Assembly (NCBI RefSeq): GCF_916858675.1
Contig: NZ_CAKASM010000005.1
Coordinates: 1-64,000 of the forward strand
Reading direction: 5' to 3'
DNA: 64,000 nt
Source: Sphingomonas sp. Leaf21
GTDB taxonomy: Bacteria; Pseudomonadota; Alphaproteobacteria; Sphingomonadales; Sphingomonadaceae
In this document: in pieces, positions 1-8,369 of the stretch
Numbering within the stretch: position 1 is the first letter of the stretch
Layout of the letters: the number at the start of each line of letters is the position of its first letter
The notes under the pieces: generated by a model
The model's input: the letters and a program-made list of their open reading frames with translations, nothing else
What the model was told of the DNA's origin: nothing
Databases searched by the model: none
Made by a program: the position numbers and the translations under genes

Positions 1-441
1 ACGCCCCGACCGCCCATGACGAAAGGATGTCTATGGCAAGATAAAACCGCGGGGCTTGACCACCGCAACGAGAGAATGCACGCCCGCTCCCCGGCCGAAT
101 GAAATTCGGGCCGGGCATCGGCTGTCGTTGCGAGGTTCTGACGCCTCGGTCCGCCTGCTGGCGAACGGACACCCTCTAACCGGAGAGTGTTAACACGATC
201 AATCCACTGGATACGGCACGGGTCACTTTTCGAACGACAATGTGCCGGTTGCTGGTAACCGCGCGCCGCTGACGATCATGGAACGCCATGTCACCGGTAA
301 TCGATGGGGCTCGTCCCTCGAACTGCACCTGACCAGCGGGCTCTCCGACAGTTCTTCTACAATACATGGACGTCGGAGGAGCACCAATCCGGTTGCTTGC
401 GCGCTCATCTCTAAAGCGGGATCATCACATAAAAAGCAACC

Positions 442-456
442 AAAATGGATCATTTT
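442..456. promoter_or_regulatory. perfect dyad, possible operator
   Basis: AAAATG-GAT-CATTTT is a perfect 6+3+6 inverted repeat in the AT-rich stretch about 140 bp upstream of the peptide gene. Its size and position suit a transcription-factor site. No regulator is identified, so the role is inferred. Confidence 0.35.
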
Positions 457-508
457 GCTCGCAACGTGACACCATGGGTAATAATTTCCAATTCGGATAC
501 TTTTATCG

Positions 509-537
509 TTGACGTCACACTTGCGTCATGATGATTT
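509..537 (+). promoter_or_regulatory. possible promoter of the peptide operon
   Basis: TTGACG (509-514) is followed after 17 bases by TGATTT (532-537), a good -35 with a poor -10. The region also contains the inverted pair TGACG and CGTCA (510-528), which could be an operator overlapping the promoter. This is suggestive only. Confidence 0.25.
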
Positions 538-594
538 CACAATGTCGGGCGGTGACAGATGTCTTTCCACGTATCCCGACATGGGAGAAAAATT

Positions 595-780
595 ATGAAG
601 CGTATTGTACTTGCTGCAAGCCTCGTATTCTCTTCGGTGCTGCCGTTCGCTGCCGCGCAGGCCGCACCTGCGGCAGTCGAGAACAAGCACTCCTATGTCG
701 AATATATCGGCTCCTTCGAGAGCGGCGGCCAAGTCTATGACGTGTACGAGGTCACCGACCTGGGTGGCGGTTACTATTAA
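595..780 (+). CDS. small exported peptide, 61 aa, unknown function
   Basis: I do not recognise this as a named family. The start is ATG 595, with GGGAGAAA just upstream. Residues 1-26 form a typical Sec signal peptide: Lys-Arg, a hydrophobic core, and an Ala-rich cleavage site near AQAAPA. The predicted mature part is about 35 residues, rich in Tyr, Val, Gly and acidic residues, without Cys, and ends in the unusual LGGGYY. It heads a rightward cluster with a secreted protein, a secreted metallopeptidase-like protein and a TonB-dependent receptor. A perfect hairpin follows the stop by 3 nt. The size, export signal and neighbours fit a precursor or signalling peptide released outside the inner membrane and possibly trimmed and taken up. 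That is inference; a small structural periplasmic protein is equally possible. Confidence 0.6.
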   Translation: MKRIVLAASLVFSSVLPFAAAQAAPAAVENKHSYVEYIGSFESGGQVYDVYEVTDLGGGYY

Positions 781-783
781 GCC

Positions 784-803
784 GATCCGCTAGACAGCGG
801 ATC
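784..803 (+). terminator. hairpin after peptide gene, attenuator candidate
   Basis: GATCCGCT-agac-AGCGGATC is a perfect 8-bp stem with a 4-nt loop, 3 nt past the peptide stop codon. It has no T-run, so it may be an attenuator or an mRNA-stabilising element that raises peptide expression relative to the downstream genes, rather than a full terminator. Confidence 0.45.
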
Positions 804-923
804 AGCGGGCGCCGGGACGGATGCGCCGAACGTCATCGTCCCGGTCGCTTCCAGCAGGCGCATTCCACCTTTCCGATCGACGACGCATTATGGTTCGGCG
901 CGCGATCATCCAAGGAGCATCCC

Positions 924-1298
924 ATGTTCACGAAGTCGTGTCTCGCGCCTGTGGCCGCCATGGCCGTCCTGGCTGGGTCCGCGTCGACCGTCGCCGCGCA
1001 AGATCATGCCGCCAGCATGGTGGCTGGCACTTGGGCGGGAACCTTCGCGTCCACGGAATGGACCTTCGAGTTCAAGCATGAGGGTGGCAGTTGGTCGGGC
1101 CGGTACATGTCGGCGCGAAGCGGCAAATGGTTCCCGATGCAGTCCCTGGCCGTATCGGGAAACACGGTGCGGTTCGGCATCGAAGCAAAACCGCCGGTTG
1201 CCTTCCGCCTTGAGGTCGACAAGGCGAACAAGGCCATGACCGGCGACGTGGCGATCTTCGGCAAGAACCTTCCATTCACGGCGACGCGGAAATCGTGA
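924..1298 (+). CDS. secreted hypothetical protein, 124 aa
   Basis: ATG 924 is preceded by AAGGAG at good spacing. Residues 1-25 are a Sec signal peptide (hydrophobic AAMAVLAGSAS, cleavage near VAAQ). The mature part of about 100 residues has no Cys and alternates hydrophobic and polar residues (GTWAGTF, WTFEF, VRFGIE, FRLEVD), suggesting a small beta-sandwich or lipocalin-like fold. I recognise no family. It overlaps the next gene by 4 nt (GTGA), so the two are translationally coupled and probably act together, for example with this protein as a periplasmic partner of the peptidase. Confidence 0.65.
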   Translation: MFTKSCLAPVAAMAVLAGSASTVAAQDHAASMVAGTWAGTFASTEWTFEFKHEGGSWSGRYMSARSGKWFPMQSLAVSGNTVRFGIEAKPPVAFRLEVDKANKAMTGDVAIFGKNLPFTATRKS

Positions 1299-2182
1299 CC
1301 ATGACCCTGGGGCGGGTGGCTATCGCACTGGTCGCGCTGGCTCCGTCAATCGCGCCGGCTCATGCCGCACAGCCTGGCGCGATGATCATCAGGAAGGCAT
1401 CGTTCGGTCACGTCGAGGTGGCTGCAACCGCTGTCGAGACCGCGCTCCGAGAGGGTCGCGCGGCGCAGGCAGCCGCTCGTGACGTGCTGCTCCTGCCGCA
1501 TGTGCGCTTCGGCATAACGGCGCGATCGCACGGGAAGGCGCGGTGGGTCAGCATCGCAAGCAACGGATCACCGATCTATAGCTGGGCCTTCGAGAACGCC
1601 GCGCCAGGCGGCCGACCTGTCCCGCCGAGCCACGCCTTGCGCCACGAGATCGGGCATGATCTCTTCATTCGCCACCTCGTTCCGAGTTCGAGGGAGGGTC
1701 AATATGGAGGCGATGCGCCCGACTGGCTCGACGAGATGGCGGCCATCGCCTTCGAAGGCACCGACGTGACCGCGATGCGCCGTCGCGAGGCCGCGCGTCT
1801 TGCAAGTAGCGGGTCGCTCATTCCCATGGATCGCTTCCTCACCATGGTCCACCCCGAACTGACAGAGGCTCCGGCATCAGCCGTCACGTCCGATGGCCCA
1901 GCATACCGCGTCAGACTCGCCGCCTCTTCAGACACACCTCGCTTCTACGCCATGACGCGCGCCTTCTATGACTATCTCGTAGCGCGAACGGGATCGCCTG
2001 CCGTCGTCGCCAAACTGGCAGATGCCTTCCGCAGGGGCGAGCGCCTGGACGCTTGGGTCCTGGCCCGTAGCGGCCAGCGCAACGGATCGGCCTCGCTCGG
2101 GGCCCTGGATGCCGATCTGCGCAGCTGGATCCAGTCGGATGCCCGGTACGCCGTTGCGACTGGTAGCCCGAACGGCGGCTGA
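1295..2182 (+). CDS. secreted HExxH zinc metallopeptidase-like protein
   Basis: A 295-residue protein with an N-terminal signal peptide (about residues 1-25, ending AHAAQ). Residues 117-121 are HEIGH, and Glu147 in WLDEMAA lies about 26 residues later. This HExxH plus downstream Glu pattern is the zinc site of gluzincin peptidases (peptidase MA clan), so it probably cleaves peptides in the periplasm. It starts at GTG 1295, overlapping the stop of the previous gene; ATG 1301, two codons in, is the alternative. The TonB receptor begins 9 nt after its stop. Its place between an exported peptide gene and an outer-membrane receptor suggests that it processes or degrades a peptide. The substrate is unknown, and catalytic activity is inferred from the motif alone. 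Confidence 0.7.
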   Translation: MTMTLGRVAIALVALAPSIAPAHAAQPGAMIIRKASFGHVEVAATAVETALREGRAAQAAARDVLLLPHVRFGITARSHGKARWVSIASNGSPIYSWAFENAAPGGRPVPPSHALRHEIGHDLFIRHLVPSSREGQYGGDAPDWLDEMAAIAFEGTDVTAMRRREAARLASSGSLIPMDRFLTMVHPELTEAPASAVTSDGPAYRVRLAASSDTPRFYAMTRAFYDYLVARTGSPAVVAKLADAFRRGERLDAWVLARSGQRNGSASLGALDADLRSWIQSDARYAVATGSPNGG

Positions 2183-2191
2183 CAGATCACC

Positions 2192-4930
2192 ATGTCTCAT
2201 GAGCAGAAACGGATCGACAGGTCGCGCCGCCGTTTGGCAGACCCCGATGGCAATCGCGTTCTCGACCGCACGTCGCGATCGCTCTCCGACGTCGTGCACG
2301 ATATGATGGACCGCCCCACCCGACATGCTTCGCCACCTGAGCAACGCGCACTGCAATTCAGCCTGCCGCGCGGCGCGTCTCGGCGACGCTGCCTCCTTGC
2401 TGCGGGACTCCTCACGAGCGTGGCATCGTTTCCCGCTGCGGCGCAGGAGGGATCTTCTCCATCAACTCCTTCGTCATCCAGGCCGGTCCCGGCCGAAAGC
2501 GCAACCCCAGGAGATCGCCCCGAGCCAGCGACCGAGTTCCGCGGTGCCGATGGCGGGGCGATGTCACCCGAAATCCAGCGCAAGGTCATGGAGCAGTTGA
2601 GGAAAGAACCTCTACCGCCCGCCCCCACCCCGCCGGCCCCGACGGCAAAGCCCCTCGTCGAACGAAAGACGGTGACCGGCCCCGACGGCGACGTCGTGGT
2701 CTCCGGTCAGCGGGCGCGCGGATCGGTGCTAGGCAGCCTTCCACCGGAGCGATCGTTCAGCCCGCTCGACATAAGGGCGCTCGGGGTAAACAACATCGGC
2801 GACCTCCTCGACGCGATCCGACCGCAGGTCAGCAGTGACAGGGGGCGAGAGGATGGCGACCCGGTCGTGCTGCTCAACGGGAAGCGAATATCCAGCTTCC
2901 TTGAGATCGCCAAGTTCCCGACCGAGGCGATCGAGAGGATGGAGATCTTTCCCGAGGAGCTTTCGCTGAGGTACGGCTTCCCGGCCGATCAGAAAGTGGT
3001 CAATGTCGTCACCTTCGCGCGATACGCCGCAGGTGTCGGCCAGATCGATCACGCCACGTCGACGGACGGAGGGCGCGACACGTCCAGCGCCGACGCGAAC
3101 TATCTGCGGATCAGGAACGACACGCGGTTCAATCTGAACGGCGAATATAATCGCGCGTCGGCGTTGCTGGAAAGCCAGCGCGACATCGTGCGCGATCCCG
3201 GCATCGTGGACGACGGGCGTTTCCGAACCCTGCTGCCCCGCACCGAGCAGTTCGCCCTGACGGGCACCGTCAGCGGTAACGTCGTGAAAGGCGTGTCGTC
3301 CACCCTCAACGGTCGCGTGCAGGCAAGCAGCACCCGCAGCCTTTTCGGTCTGGCCGGGGACCGCCCCCTCACCCGCGACACGGATGCAAGCGTCCTCCAT
3401 CTGGGCACCGTATCAAGCGGATCGGCTGGACGATGGTCCTGGACCCTCACCGGCAATTACGATCGCGCGACGGCGGACACCTTCACCGATCCGGGCCGCA
3501 TCGCGGGAACGCGGGACGTGGCGCGTTCGGTCAATTCCTTCACAAACGCCGATCTGCTGGTGAGCGGCTCCCCGTTGAAGCTGCCGGCCGGCCCGGCGTC
3601 GCTCAGTGTGCGGGGTGGCGTCGAGTTTCGCGATTTCAGCGCCAGATCATCGCTGTCGGGCAATGACGGGCGGACCAAGCTCTCGCGCGATCGAACCGCC
3701 GTGCAGGCGAGCTTGGACCTTCCCATCACCCGTGCGCGGCCGAAACGCGCGGATGGGCTCGGCAGCCTTTCCGTCAACGCCAATCTTGAAGTCGAGGACG
3801 TGTCAGACATCGGGATATTACGAACGTTCGGCTATGGGCTTAACTGGTCGCCGCTCAGGGGGATCAGTTTCATTGCATCGATGACGGACGAGGACGGCGC
3901 GCCGACGGTCGAGCAACTTGGCGCACCGCTCGTCGTGACGCCGAATGTTCGCACGCTGGATTTCACGCGGCGCGAGGCGGTCGATGTGACGCGCGTATTC
4001 GGCGGAAATCCCGCGCTGCGCCCCGACAATCGTCATGTCACCAGGCTAGCGCTCAATCTCCAGCCGCTTCGCGCGACCGACTTCACCGTCAGCATCAACT
4101 ATATCCGAACACGCACTGACGATCCGATCGCCGTCTTTCCGATCGCCACGCCGGACATCGAAGCGGCGCTTCCCGACCGGTTCGTCCGGGATTCGGACGG
4201 CAGGTTGCTCCGGATCGACACCAGGCCGCTCAACTTCGAACGTTCGTCGCAGGACCAGATGCGCTGGGGCCTGAACTTCACAAGACCGCTCGGAGCGGTG
4301 CCCCCGGGGCTGCAGAACGCGAACGTCCGGGTGATAGGGGGTGGCGAAGCGGGCCTGCAGGGTGCTCTGCCGCCGGGCGCCAGGGTTATCAGGCCGGAAG
4401 CCGGAAGCGCAGCAGCGCGGCGTGTAGAGAATCTGACGAGCCGCTTGATCTTCAGCATCTATCACACATGGCGCTTCCGGGACGAAATCACCGTCCGGGA
4501 GGGTGCACAGGTACTCGACCTCCTCAACGGGTCTGCGATCGACAACCGCGGTGGCCGGCCGCATCACGAGGTCCAGGCGCAGGCTGGCGTCTTCAAAGGC
4601 GGACTCGGTGCGCGGGTTACGGCGACTTGGCAGAGCGGGACATATGTGCGCGGCCTAGCCGCCACGGCGGACGGCGCGGCGGGGAATTTGCGGTTCTCCG
4701 ATTATGGCCGCATGGATCTCGAACTTTTTGCGAACCTCGCCGATCAGTTCGGAGACGCCAGCGCGCCGGGCTGGCTCAAGGGCGCACGGATCGGCTTCAA
4801 CGTCGATAATCTGTTCAACAGCAGGCCCGCCGTGCGGGACGACAACGGATCGACACCGTTCAACGTCCAACCTGGCTTCCTCGAACCCCTTGGTCGCTCC
4901 TTGAAGTTCAGCCTTCGAAAAATCTTTTAG
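2192..4930 (+). CDS. TonB-dependent outer membrane receptor
   Basis: A 912-residue TonB-dependent receptor: an N-terminal export region, a Pro-rich linker, a plug domain (about residues 165-275, with VVVSGQRARG and VLLNGKRIS), then a long beta-barrel ending in RKIF, the aromatic C-terminus expected of outer-membrane barrels. The hydrophobic signal core lies only at residues 66-82, after about 60 polar residues. The true start may therefore be the Met-Met at residues 38-39 (near 2303-2306). This family imports bulky ligands such as siderophores, peptides or glycans using TonB energy. Being last in a cluster with an exported peptide and a secreted peptidase, a peptide or peptide-derived ligand is a reasonable guess, but nothing in the sequence fixes the substrate. 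Confidence 0.85.
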   Translation: MSHEQKRIDRSRRRLADPDGNRVLDRTSRSLSDVVHDMMDRPTRHASPPEQRALQFSLPRGASRRRCLLAAGLLTSVASFPAAAQEGSSPSTPSSSRPVPAESATPGDRPEPATEFRGADGGAMSPEIQRKVMEQLRKEPLPPAPTPPAPTAKPLVERKTVTGPDGDVVVSGQRARGSVLGSLPPERSFSPLDIRALGVNNIGDLLDAIRPQVSSDRGREDGDPVVLLNGKRISSFLEIAKFPTEAIERMEIFPEELSLRYGFPADQKVVNVVTFARYAAGVGQIDHATSTDGGRDTSSADANYLRIRNDTRFNLNGEYNRASALLESQRDIVRDPGIVDDGRFRTLLPRTEQFALTGTVSGNVVKGVSSTLNGRVQASSTRSLFGLAGDRPLTRDTDASVLHLGTVSSGSAGRWSWTLTGNYDRATADTFTDPGRIAGTRDVARSVNSFTNADLLVSGSPLKLPAGPASLSVRGGVEFRDFSARSSLSGNDGRTKLSRDRTAVQASLDLPITRARPKRADGLGSLSVNANLEVEDVSDIGILRTFGYGLNWSPLRGISFIASMTDEDGAPTVEQLGAPLVVTPNVRTLDFTRREAVDVTRVFGGNPALRPDNRHVTRLALNLQPLRATDFTVSINYIRTRTDDPIAVFPIATPDIEAALPDRFVRDSDGRLLRIDTRPLNFERSSQDQMRWGLNFTRPLGAVPPGLQNANVRVIGGGEAGLQGALPPGARVIRPEAGSAAARRVENLTSRLIFSIYHTWRFRDEITVREGAQVLDLLNGSAIDNRGGRPHHEVQAQAGVFKGGLGARVTATWQSGTYVRGLAATADGAAGNLRFSDYGRMDLELFANLADQFGDASAPGWLKGARIGFNVDNLFNSRPAVRDDNGSTPFNVQPGFLEPLGRSLKFSLRKIF

Positions 4931-5257
4931 CGCTACTGTGGCAGAAGTCTGCGGGCGCGGCTCCCACCACTGTGTATGCGTCCTCATGCCGTGTGTAGGA
5001 TCGTCAATTAGCGGCTGAAGAACGTACGAAGCCAGTCCAGCATGCGCATTCTAACTACAACGTCATTCATCGACACAATGCGAAGCGTTTGACCTCCGGA
5101 TACACGTAGTTCCCTGACCGACGTGACCCTCGAGCGATCAGGCGACGTGTACGTCATCTTCACTTAGAATGACGTGCCAGCAGGGCAGATGTCTTCTATT
5201 TCAACACTTCCAGCACCTGCCAGTGCGTCATGCAAGAGAGTGACGAAGACGCCGCCT
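4931..5257. other. gap between convergent receptor and hxs genes
   Basis: There is no gene and no strong terminator here. The region holds a dyad, ACGTCAT (5151-5157) facing ATGACGT (5169-5175) with an 11-nt loop, and further CGTCA/TGACG pairs near 5061 and 5225-5242. The same CGTCA element occurs in the putative promoter at 509-528. It might serve as a bidirectional terminator or a regulator-binding array; this is uncertain. Confidence 0.3.
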
Positions 5258-5881
5258 CTATTCGCTTGAGACCATCAACGCATCCAGTGTCTGTGGCGTG
5301 ATGGTTCCTGTCACCGGAAGAGAGCGCTGCCCTTGAAACTTGCGCAGCGCAGCCCTCAGCTTTGGACCGACAACCCCATCAATGGCGCCGTCGTAGAGCT
5401 GCCGTGCCATCAATGCGATCTGTACCCGTCGGACGATGGAGGCAAACCGCTTGGTCCTGCCCGATAGTGTCTTGGGTTCAGCCTCGACGGGGGCGGCCCG
5501 CTCGGTAGGCGAGAACAAGGGCGATGGTGCCGTAGGGGCGATCGGTTCCGACCGAACCGGCGGCGGCGTGTATATCGTTCGCGCCGGTGCGGCCGAGCCG
5601 CCGATATAACTGCCCCCGGTGCTCGAACGGTGACTGGTGTGACTGTAGTGCCCACCACCGCCATAGCCGGATCGATGGCTTGAATGACTGGAATGACTGC
5701 GATGGCTTCTATGATCCGCCAGAATCACCGTATGATCCTGGCGGAACACGTCCAGCAGCGACGATCTGTCAGGATCGTCACGCGGACCCGACGTCGTCCT
5801 GACGTACATTGCCTGCGCCGGATCGCCGTAGCCGAACCCTGCGGCCAGAAGGCTGGGGATGAGGAACCTGATGCGTTTCAA
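5258..5881 (-). CDS. hxsA: His-Xaa-Ser repeat precursor protein HxsA
   Basis: The substrate protein of the His-Xaa-Ser radical SAM system, 207 residues. Residues 1-24 are a signal peptide (cleavage near AQA-M). Residues 57-71 hold five consecutive His-x-Ser triads, residues 72-77 are GYGGGG, and residues 78-86 hold three more triads, eight in total. A Pro-rich linker follows, then a peptidoglycan-binding-type repeat at about residues 145-207 (IDGVVGPKLRAALRKFQ). The start is TTG 5881, overlapping the hxsC stop as TTGA; no ATG fits before the signal peptide. HxsA family members are known to occur with HxsB, HxsC and HxsD, which are predicted to modify the repeat. The likely fate, inferred, is a modified His/Ser segment displayed on the cell wall. 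The chemistry cannot be read from the sequence. Confidence 0.9.
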   Translation of the reverse strand: MKRIRFLIPSLLAAGFGYGDPAQAMYVRTTSGPRDDPDRSSLLDVFRQDHTVILADHRSHRSHSSHSSHRSGYGGGGHYSHTSHRSSTGGSYIGGSAAPARTIYTPPPVRSEPIAPTAPSPLFSPTERAAPVEAEPKTLSGRTKRFASIVRRVQIALMARQLYDGAIDGVVGPKLRAALRKFQGQRSLPVTGTITPQTLDALMVSSE

Positions 5882-6960
5882 AGCGGCGTCACTCCGTCCT
5901 CGGCCTGCTGTATGGGATGCCATTCGAAGAACCCGCTGCACGCGTCCCGTTCGCGACATGGTGCGCAGGCGTCTGCATAGCGGCGCTTCCAATCGGATAT
6001 CGATGCGCGCGCCAGATCCCGCCAGGGCTCCGGCACGGTACATCGGGGGAAGTTGAACAGCTGGGCGCGAATGCCGTGAAGGGCGGCATGGTCGATCGCG
6101 TCGCCGATCGGACCGAAGTCTCGGGCATGCTCGACGAACAGCGACGCCCATCGCGCACGCGCGAACCCGATGTTCTCCAACTGCATGATCGACCAGACCT
6201 CGATGAACCGCAGCCGCTTGGCGACGTACCTGGCCAGCCGGGTCAGCGCGTCCGCGTTGTCGGCAACCAGCACCGTACGCAGCTCGATGCGCGCGCCAGC
6301 TCGCGCCAGCACGGCCATGCTCTTCTCCAGTCTGCTGAGCGCGCCGTCCTTGCCCACGATGCGATCGTGCAGCGTGGCGTCGGCCGCGTATATGGGAATG
6401 CCCCAACTGACGCGAGCGTACCGCTCGTCCCGCAAGCGCGCGACATCTTCGTCATCGAAGAACTGGCCGTTGGTCAGAACATGGAACTCCAAGTCCGGAC
6501 GCTCGGCCAGCACGCGTTCCATCATGCCGAGGAGGTCGGCCTTGTAGAGTGTCGGTTCGCCCCCCGAGATGCCGATAAGGCTGTCAGGTTCGGCGAGAAG
6601 ACAGGCCTGCTCGAAGAGTGCGAACCGGTCGACGTGCGTCTTCTTTGGCGGTTGAGAGCACATCAGGCACAGCTGGTCACACCGTTCAGTCACGAGCAGC
6701 GTGTTGTGGCCCGATCCTCGTCGGAGGATCCGCTCCGCGCGTCCTCCGACCGGATCCACGATGATGACGTCACCGTCCAGCTCTGTCGCCGAGGCACCAT
6801 CGATGGCCAATACGCCGTGACGACCGAGATACGTCACGCCTTCGGCATCCTCGTCGACAAGCGCCGCATCGGCTTCCTCCACCCCGCCGCGGCCGGTGTT
6901 CAGTCGGGCGACATAGGGGGCTTCGGCGTCTGACGCCGCGGGGAGCGTGAGGCGGATCAC
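5878..6960 (-). CDS. hxsC: radical SAM maturase HxsC
   Basis: A 360-residue radical SAM enzyme with the [4Fe-4S]/SAM motif CDQLCLMC (Cys94, Cys98, Cys101) and a following ISGGEPTL SAM-binding loop. The C-terminal region carries four more cysteines (one in FPRC, then CAPC and DAC), which could ligate an auxiliary cluster. It starts at GTG 6960, overlapping the hxsB stop by 4 nt, and its stop overlaps hxsA by 4 nt. It lies between a second radical SAM protein and a His-x-Ser repeat protein, which identifies it as HxsC. It is expected to modify HxsA with HxsB in the cytoplasm before export. The exact reaction and the division of labour with HxsB are unknown from sequence. Confidence 0.88.
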   Translation of the reverse strand: MIRLTLPAASDAEAPYVARLNTGRGGVEEADAALVDEDAEGVTYLGRHGVLAIDGASATELDGDVIIVDPVGGRAERILRRGSGHNTLLVTERCDQLCLMCSQPPKKTHVDRFALFEQACLLAEPDSLIGISGGEPTLYKADLLGMMERVLAERPDLEFHVLTNGQFFDDEDVARLRDERYARVSWGIPIYAADATLHDRIVGKDGALSRLEKSMAVLARAGARIELRTVLVADNADALTRLARYVAKRLRFIEVWSIMQLENIGFARARWASLFVEHARDFGPIGDAIDHAALHGIRAQLFNFPRCTVPEPWRDLARASISDWKRRYADACAPCRERDACSGFFEWHPIQQAEDGVTPL

Positions 6961-8369
6961 GACAGACGCACTCCGAACTCGTTGGGCGTGCCGGGCAAGC
7001 GGAGCCAGCGTGCCAACGAGTATCGAACGGCGGGGTCATCCGAATAGGTCAGCTCGAAGACGAGGTCGAACATCGCAAGGTGCCTGCGGCAGAACTCGGT
7101 TTCGTGACGCGGAAGATCGATGCGGCCATAGCGCGAGAGATCGTCGACGAGATCGCGTCCGCAGAAGGGCTGATACGCACAACCCATGCAGGTCGGATCG
7201 AAACGGTTGGTCGCGTGCGCATTGAGGCGGTCCCTGGCCTCGGTTTCCCAGCCATCGAAGACGTCGCCGATAGCCAGGTCGATCACGCCGGAACGCGTCA
7301 GCATCCGCGCCTCGTCAGTGGGATAGACCCGACCATCGTGATCGACGACGACATAGTCGACCCCGACGGGATTGGGATCACGCAGATCAACGTGCCGGTC
7401 GGCTCCCGGTTGGAACACCCGCCGAAGGCATATGCTGAAATAGGTCTCTTCGAGGACCCGGCTTCGATCCTCCCAGTTCCGCTCGATCAACCGCCGGACG
7501 AAGGCTGAGTGATAATCACGCCAAGCGGCGGCCAGCTCCCGGACCTCGGCATGACGCTTGCGCGCGAAGCCCTGGTAGTTGATCGGCCTCAGGAAGACTC
7601 CATCGATGCCGTGGGCTGCGTAGCTGTCGATCAGCCCGTCCATGTCCGGCAGGCGGGCGGGATCGACGGTGGGCAGCGCGGAAACCTTGGTCGGACCGTA
7701 CCGATCCAACACGAAACGCAGATTGGCGAGGAATGCGTCGGTCGTCGCTCCATCGCCGGTCCGCTGCCTGGCATGCGTGGCGGCGTCACCATCCAGCGAC
7801 GTGCTGATGAAGACGTCGGGCCGGTCGAAGAGCGCCAGCACTTCCTCGTCAATGCGCTGCAAATTGGTGCAGATGACGAACTGTCGGATCGGAATCCGCT
7901 CGCATCGATCGATCACTGCACGGATCAGGTCCGGCCTCAAGGTCGGCTCACCGCCCTGGAATTCGATCTTCACCCGCTCGGTCTCCAGGCCATCGATCAG
8001 GCGAAGGACCGCAGCCAGCGTCGCCTCGTTCCAGTCGAAGCCAGTGCTGCGCTCCGCCACGCGCGAGACCTGACAATAGCTGCAACTGAGGTTGCACCGG
8101 AGGGTGGGGACCATGATCAGATAGTCGAGGGCACCGGCGTGCCCTATCCGTTCCGCGACGCCATAGGCATGTGCCACCCGTCCAAGGTGGTCGTCCGCGT
8201 CGATCAGAAGACCCTCACGGCTCAAGACGTCGCGATCCTCGTCCGTCAGCGCGTCGGCGCACAGGCGTTCGACCATCGACCGCTCGGCCAGCGCGAAATC
8301 GCCCGCATCACCGACGAGCAGCATTCCGTCTCCGTTCGTTGGCCGGACCCTAATTGGAGCGAACGTCAT
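6957..8369 (-). CDS. hxsB: radical SAM/SPASM maturase HxsB
   Basis: A 470-residue peptide maturase. The radical SAM motif is CNLSCSYC (Cys92, Cys96, Cys99), followed by FQGGEPTLR. The C-terminal third has a SPASM-like cysteine set (CMGCAYQPFCGRD, then a Cys in EFCRRH) that typically binds auxiliary Fe-S clusters in RiPP-modifying enzymes. The first about 80 residues are extra and may hold a precursor-recognition domain. The start is ATG 8369, overlapping the hxsD stop as ATGA. An upstream extension in the same frame runs through hxsD and is rejected. The dedicated repeat protein and HxsC in the same coupled operon support the HxsB assignment. The substrate is presumably HxsA. Confidence 0.9.
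   Translation of the reverse strand: MTFAPIRVRPTNGDGMLLVGDAGDFALAERSMVERLCADALTDEDRDVLSREGLLIDADDHLGRVAHAYGVAERIGHAGALDYLIMVPTLRCNLSCSYCQVSRVAERSTGFDWNEATLAAVLRLIDGLETERVKIEFQGGEPTLRPDLIRAVIDRCERIPIRQFVICTNLQRIDEEVLALFDRPDVFISTSLDGDAATHARQRTGDGATTDAFLANLRFVLDRYGPTKVSALPTVDPARLPDMDGLIDSYAAHGIDGVFLRPINYQGFARKRHAEVRELAAAWRDYHSAFVRRLIERNWEDRSRVLEETYFSICLRRVFQPGADRHVDLRDPNPVGVDYVVVDHDGRVYPTDEARMLTRSGVIDLAIGDVFDGWETEARDRLNAHATNRFDPTCMGCAYQPFCGRDLVDDLSRYGRIDLPRHETEFCRRHLAMFDLVFELTYSDDPAVRYSLARWLRLPGTPNEFGVRLS

Larger units (their letters stand above)
1..594. other. non-coding leader region at left edge
   Basis: I find no convincing gene here. The short open frames have no ribosome-binding site and no coding-like composition. 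The stretch from about 420 to 560 is clearly more AT-rich than its surroundings and holds a perfect dyad (442-456) and a possible promoter (509-537), so it most likely serves as the control region of the peptide gene that starts at 595. Confidence 0.5.

Noticed and set aside
242..469. 75-residue frame at left edge
   Set aside because: No ribosome site, no motif, and it overlaps several equal-length frames in an AT-rich control region.
5620..5720. His/Ser repeat as a CRISPR or simple DNA repeat
   Set aside because: The repetition is at codon level in frame within HxsA; there are no unique spacers and no cas genes.
5258..6406. 382-residue reading of HxsA
   Set aside because: The upstream 175 codons are out-of-frame hxsC sequence; the signal peptide and TTGA overlap place the start at 5881.
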